Positions 16,604 through 18,385 of a DNA stretch of 18,385 nt are shown here, in pieces. The position numbers and the translations under genes were made by a program. Source of the stretch: Spirogloea muscicola. Lineage: Eukaryota; Streptophyta; Zygnematophyceae; Spirogloeales; Spirogloeaceae. The stretch is from positions 228,383 to 246,767 of the forward strand of contig WELB01000147.1 in assembly GCA_009602725.1 (NCBI GenBank), in the 5' to 3' direction. Each line of letters starts with the position of its first letter. Within the stretch, counting starts at the first letter, position 1. The notes under the pieces were generated by a model, which did not search any database, was not told where the DNA came from, and was given only the letters and a program-made list of their open reading frames with translations.

Positions 16604-18217
16604 TCATCGCCGGCCCTTGGCAACGAGGTAGATCTCCCGGGAAGCTGGGCGGGTGGCCTTTGGCCGCAGCCACACGACAAACCCAAAGGCACGTCGGCAT
16701 ATACTCTTGAAGTCTGCAGCCAGCCAGATTTGCAATGCATTTGAGTCTGCACCCTCATGCAGAGTCTGCCATGGTGCCACTGCTGAGGTAGTTTTGAACG
16801 TTGTAGACATGCCTTGTATCTATATCTGAAGATTGCAATATGCTTGATCTAGAGTGTGGACTTGATGGTTCTCTATCGAGGCCGGAGCTTCACCTTGAGT
16901 GCCGACGCCCTCCAGCAACTTCAACACAAGGCTTCCGCCGACATTGAGCACGCCATGGTGGTCCTGGGCTTCCAGCAGAGTGTCGGTGGCGCCCAGGGCC
17001 CTGATGTAGCCGCTCGAGCCCAGGGCAAGCTCGAGTGCGCGCTGGCCCAAGGCCGTGGACGCGGCAATGTCACTGGCGCTCGCGCCGCTCAGCGGCGGGC
17101 ACATGTCGGAGAGCACTGTAGAGAAGCCCTGCTCATGCAAGCGTGAGACGACCAGTAGTTACATCTTTCGGCATAGCCATCACCACAGCTGCTGAGCCAT
17201 TTGCAGCCTCAGAGCAACTTGCTTGAGCTGACTCTGATTGTGCACGGGATGTGAAGGTTGGTCATCACCTTGGGCGCCAGCTCGCGGAGCAATGCCGAGT
17301 CCAGCTCAAAAGCATCCGCACGGATGACGGTAACCCTTCCGTCGCAGTAGTGGCGCGGGACAACGAGTTTCTGCAGGCGCCAACTGTCAGCCATCAGTGG
17401 TAAGCGCAGGCGTCAGCACTTCATCTTAGCAGTAGCATATCCACTATGCCAGGCAAGATATATCTGAAGCCAATGGTCAAGTAACGTCCTGCTTACTTAT
17501 TCACCTAAACATGCGTCTCGGAGATTTGAAGTCTTGACATGACATGACATCATCATGCAGAGGTGGGAGAAGCAGGTTGGCTTTTGGAGGCGGGCCACAC
17601 CCCACCTTCACATCAACGCCGACAACGTGACCACCGCGAGGACCAAGTGCCTGGCATGCCGCCTGAAATTGGGTCTCGTTGGCAGATCGTAAAGCTTCTG
17701 CAAATACTTGTCAGTGACAGGAAAACGAGCCTGACTCATCCCCATCAACAAGTAAAGTCAGGAAGTGGGAGGTGGTGAAGGAGCAGAGCAGACCTGCAGC
17801 CATGCGCCGGGCGCGCTGCCGAGGTCGATCACAGAGCCGCCGGACGGGATCACGCGGTGTCGACTCTGAATTTCCAGCAGCTGCGTGTACGCACAGATGG
17901 TGGCGCTTGCGTGTGAGGCCCAGCGCAGGAGGCTGCCACAGCAGCGTCGAGTTCGGTAAGTGACCGAGCGCACAACCACAGCAAGAGTGGCACGCACAAT
18001 GATGTGTGTCGAGATTGCTGCACAAATTGCACAGCGCTGGGAAGCCTCGGGACTGGCAGTGCCGCCAGAAGGGCACCCTCCCCTTACTCCCTTCAGCTCC
18101 AGCATTGATTGCTACGCCAGGATGGAGTGCGCACACCTTGAAAGCGGAACGGGCGACGTAGCCCAGCCGGCGGGCTTCGCGAGCATAGAAGTCGTGCATC
18201 ACGTATGCAGGGGCCAT
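16604..18217 (-). CDS. FtsJ/RrmJ-type 2'-O-ribose methyltransferase (MRM2-like)
   Basis: Transfers a methyl group from SAM to a ribose 2'-OH in RNA. The RrmJ/MRM2 branch methylates a uridine in the A-loop of the large ribosomal RNA. Exons: 18217-18137, 17880-17794, 17662-17606, 17370-17269, 17128-16894, 16713-16604 (stop TGA). Phases match throughout (0,0,0,0,1), giving 223 residues. Seen: ARRLGYVARSAFK, LLEIQSRHRVIPSGGSVIDL with DLGSAPGAWLQ (SAM motif I), GGHVVGVDVK, VTVIRADAF, TVLSDMCPPLSG, GGSLVLKLLEG and RPKATRPASREIYLVAKG. The K-D-K-E catalytic tetrad is complete: K27, D117, K179, E214. D117-K179 spacing is about 22 residues longer than in E. coli RrmJ (D124-K164), because of an extra loop in exon 5. 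The start sits in an excellent context (gccaccATGg). No targeting peptide is obvious from this ATG, so the compartment is open. Cytosolic TRM7-like tRNA methylation is less likely because the TRM7-specific N-terminus is absent. Confidence 0.94.
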
Positions 18218-18385
18218 GGTGGCTGCCGCTACCAGCGGGGCGGAGGCGGACGCTCCGGGACTCGGTGCGCATGGTGGCTGCTCAAGGAGCCGCAAGGACC
18301 CTGGTGAGGTCGAGGAGCCGGAGGCTCGGCTAGTCCCTCAGAAGAAAGTGCTCGCCCCTCACTGCCCACCTCCCTCCCCCCCCCC
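18218..18385. other. 5' flank of the FtsJ gene, window end
   Basis: The putative promoter and 5' UTR of the FtsJ gene. The upstream minus-strand frame is open without an ATG until a TGA at about 18341, which supports the start at 18217. The window closes in a C-homopolymer, a likely weak spot in the assembly. Confidence 0.4.

Noticed and set aside
17533-17560. GACATGACATGACATCATCATG microsatellite in an FtsJ intron
   Set aside because: Too few units to be notable; it is ordinary intron sequence.

Overview
The window looks like a gene-dense piece of a nuclear genome from a green alga (Viridiplantae). Genes are G+C-rich at their 5' ends and cut into many small exons with canonical GT/AG introns. 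Two short tracts of plant-type telomere motif (CCCTAAA / TTTAGGG) are present, and one gene is a TONSOKU homologue of the plant type (TPRs, no ankyrin repeats visible). The species cannot be named from the sequence.

Layout, left to right. (1) 2-1605, plus strand: the 3' part of a USP-family deubiquitinase, whose Cys box lies before the window. (2) 2100-6563, minus strand: a TONSOKU/TONSL-like replication-fork repair scaffold with an N-terminal TPR array, an acidic Ser/Asp-rich middle and an unplaced C-terminal region. It converges on the USP gene. Its introns hold a perfect 34-bp palindrome, a 28-nt intron and a GA-rich minisatellite. (3) 6612-8362: no gene, but several copies of a hairpin-containing repeat module. 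(4) 8363-9456, minus strand: a YRDC/Sua5 threonylcarbamoyl-AMP synthase, divergent from (5) 10766-13238, plus strand: a Maf/ASMTL-type nucleotide pyrophosphatase. (6) 13239-14800: weak, unrecognised, partly overlapping ORFs on both strands, a telomere-like tract and a CGG repeat. (7) 15142-15606: a fold-back (MITE-like) element of the same hairpin family with ~90-bp inverted arms. (8) 16604-18217, minus strand: a complete six-exon FtsJ/RrmJ-type 2'-O-ribose methyltransferase.

The exon structures given were worked out by hand from reading frame, intron phase and remembered family conservation. Joins described as phase-matched are internally consistent but not confirmed by transcripts. The three best-defined genes on the right (YRDC, Maf, FtsJ) act in tRNA modification, nucleotide clean-up and rRNA modification. 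That is a loose theme in a eukaryote, not an operon. I found no RNA gene, CRISPR array, integrase or defence system. The most unusual material is structural: the hairpin repeat family, the palindrome, the very short intron and the telomere-like tracts.
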